Origin: Streptomyces sp. RKND-216
GTDB taxonomy: Bacteria > Actinomycetota > Actinomycetes > Streptomycetales > Streptomycetaceae
NCBI RefSeq assembly: GCF_004795255.1
Contig: NZ_SSBQ01000002.1
Coordinates: 1,924,001 to 1,988,000 of the forward strand
Direction: 5' to 3'
DNA: 64,000 nt
Shown here: in pieces, positions 62,770 through 64,000 of the stretch
Layout: every line of letters begins with the position of its first letter
How positions within the stretch are numbered: the first letter of the stretch is position 1
Notes under the pieces: generated by a model
What the model saw: the letters and a program-made list of their open reading frames with translations, nothing else
What the model was told of the DNA's origin: nothing
The model's database searches: none
Position numbers and translations under genes: made by a program

Positions 62770-63933
62770 ATGCCCGGCCTTTCTCTGCGTCCCGACGCGC
62801 TCAGCGTGCGGGGCCTCTTCAGCTTCCTCCGCGATCTCGACCTGGACTGCGACATCAACCCGTGCGCCGCCTGGATCGGTGCGCTGGACCCGGAGCGCGC
62901 GGACGATCCGGCCGGCGTGGTGGAATTGCTCCGCGCATTCGGCCTCACCGGTGCGCTGGCGCATCTCCTCGGCATCGACGAGTCCGAGGTGACCGCGACC
63001 TGCGTCGTCCACGAAACACCCATGGACGGCGGCACGGACCAGCTCGCCGAGCCGATGTCGGACTACCACAACGGCCGCCCGCTGCGACTCGACGAGGCGG
63101 CCCTCATCGCCTGCTGGCCCCGCTCGGACGGCGAGCACGTGGTCTTCGTCAAGCTGAACCACCTGGTCGTCGACCTGGGAGACGCGGTGGCCGTACTCAA
63201 GGCGGTTCGGGCCCATCTACGGGGTACTGCGCCCCGCCGCGTCGGCGCCCGCTACCGCGACCACGCGGCGCTGGTGGCCAGGTACGCCGCGCTCCCTCCG
63301 GCCGACCCCGACGTGGTGGAGAAGGCGCTCGGCGCCGTGCCCGAACCGGGGCGCAGGGGAATTCCGGTGATCTCCGAATCCAGCGAGCAGTGGCTGCCGT
63401 TGCGCAGAGGCATCTCCTTCGACGATCTCCTCAGCACCGTCACCGACATCGTGCTCCGGACGATCGGTGGGGGCCTGGTGCTGCAGTATCCGGTCTCGCG
63501 CTGGGAATTCGCACGGAAGGGCGGATACTTCGTCGAGATCAAACCTCTGGTGGTGCGCGGCGAATCGGCCGCGGACTACACGCCGGAGTACTTCCGGCAG
63601 ACCCGGGACTTCTACGACTCCCTCGGTCGCTTCTCCCTGTCCGACCTCCCCTCGTTCGGCGCCGCCCTGGCCCGCGCACGGATGCCACGCATCGTCGTGT
63701 CGGACACGACGCTCATGCGCCCCGAACCGGACCTCTGGCAATGGATCCCAGTACGCACCCACCGAATCTTCGATGACCTGAAGTTCCTGGCCGACCGGTC
63801 GATGCCGGGGCCCCCGCTGCTGCGGCTGCAGTACAAGAACAGATTCCTGCCGCCGGAGGTCGTCACGGACATCCTGGGCCGGCTCGACGAGCGCGTCGGG
63901 ACCGGCGGCGGACCACACGGGCACGCCGGGTGA
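62770..63933 (+). CDS. Free-standing condensation-domain-like protein
   Basis: A 387-residue protein resembling an NRPS condensation (C) or acyltransferase-like fold, shorter than the usual 450. The active-site motif corresponding to HHxxxDG reads NHLVVDLGD (Asn130, His131, Asp135): the catalytic second His and Asp remain, but the first His is Asn and the Gly after Asp is Leu. FARKGGYFVEIKPLVVRGES may be the latch region. It would join the carrier-bound acyl group to an amine. ATG at 62770 follows AAGGAACTGAGCGCTG. No further gene is visible in 63934-64000. Confidence 0.75.
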   Translation: MPGLSLRPDALSVRGLFSFLRDLDLDCDINPCAAWIGALDPERADDPAGVVELLRAFGLTGALAHLLGIDESEVTATCVVHETPMDGGTDQLAEPMSDYHNGRPLRLDEAALIACWPRSDGEHVVFVKLNHLVVDLGDAVAVLKAVRAHLRGTAPRRVGARYRDHAALVARYAALPPADPDVVEKALGAVPEPGRRGIPVISESSEQWLPLRRGISFDDLLSTVTDIVLRTIGGGLVLQYPVSRWEFARKGGYFVEIKPLVVRGESAADYTPEYFRQTRDFYDSLGRFSLSDLPSFGAALARARMPRIVVSDTTLMRPEPDLWQWIPVRTHRIFDDLKFLADRSMPGPPLLRLQYKNRFLPPEVVTDILGRLDERVGTGGGPHGHAG

Positions 63934-64000
63934 GCGGGCCACCGTAGTCGTCCGCAGCCCCTCCCGTCAGGTGCTCTTCCGCCGTGTTGTTCCGCCACGG

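Overview
The window is chromosomal DNA of a Streptomyces (or very close actinomycete). Coding is dense and extremely GC-rich, GTG starts and ATGA/GTGA start-stop overlaps are common, and several families are typical of that genus: DUF397 with an XRE regulator, a short MerR regulator next to a cold-shock gene, GTP-dependent PEP carboxykinase, PIN-PhoH, and a DasR-type chitinase promoter. No rRNA, tRNA, CRISPR array, insertion sequence or prophage was recognised.

Layout. 0-6 kb: 3' end of a catalase gene, a PadR/ABC-ATPase/FtsX-permease operon with a triple operator, and an SPFH/ribbon-helix-helix gene pair behind a 16-bp palindrome. 6-12.6 kb: AI-2E-type permease, secreted lytic transglycosylase, PIN-PhoH ATPase, isoprenyl transferase and an aldo/keto reductase. 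12.8-25 kb: a Tad (tight adherence) pilus locus with prepilin peptidase, OmpA-like protein, lipoprotein, TadG-like protein, Flp pilin, TadC, TadB, TadA, TadE, a TadZ-TadE fusion, CpaB and a zinc-ribbon protein. It is interrupted at 13.6-14.8 kb by two head-to-head gene remnants that appear to share one deletion junction. 25-30 kb: GH18 chitinase, small secreted protein, Nramp-like transporter, secreted serine protease. 30.5-36 kb: two divergent operons (sugar kinase/IclR/RidA and PLP dehydratase/D-aminoacylase) that together could degrade N-acyl-D-glucosaminate to KDPG.

36-52 kb: mainly housekeeping and regulatory genes. These include XRE/DUF397/anti-sigma-like ATPase, DUF5997 with a LysR effector-domain protein, Uma2, hemolysin III, PEP carboxykinase, a Phd/PIN toxin-antitoxin pair, an alanine-type aminotransferase, TetR, cold-shock protein, DEAD-box helicase, MerR and a YyaL-type thioredoxin-fold protein.

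52-64 kb: a compact, unusual biosynthetic locus. One arm (minus strand) reads carrier protein, SDR, adenylating ligase, flavin-dependent halogenase. The other arm (plus strand) reads ATP-grasp ligase, a frameshifted PLP aminotransferase, a 22-codon ORF, an APC permease and a free-standing condensation-domain-like protein. The likely theme is a halogenated acyl group on a discrete carrier protein joined to an amino acid or dipeptide without modular NRPS/PKS enzymes. It is the best candidate here for an undescribed system. The broken aminotransferase raises the question of whether the locus is still active.
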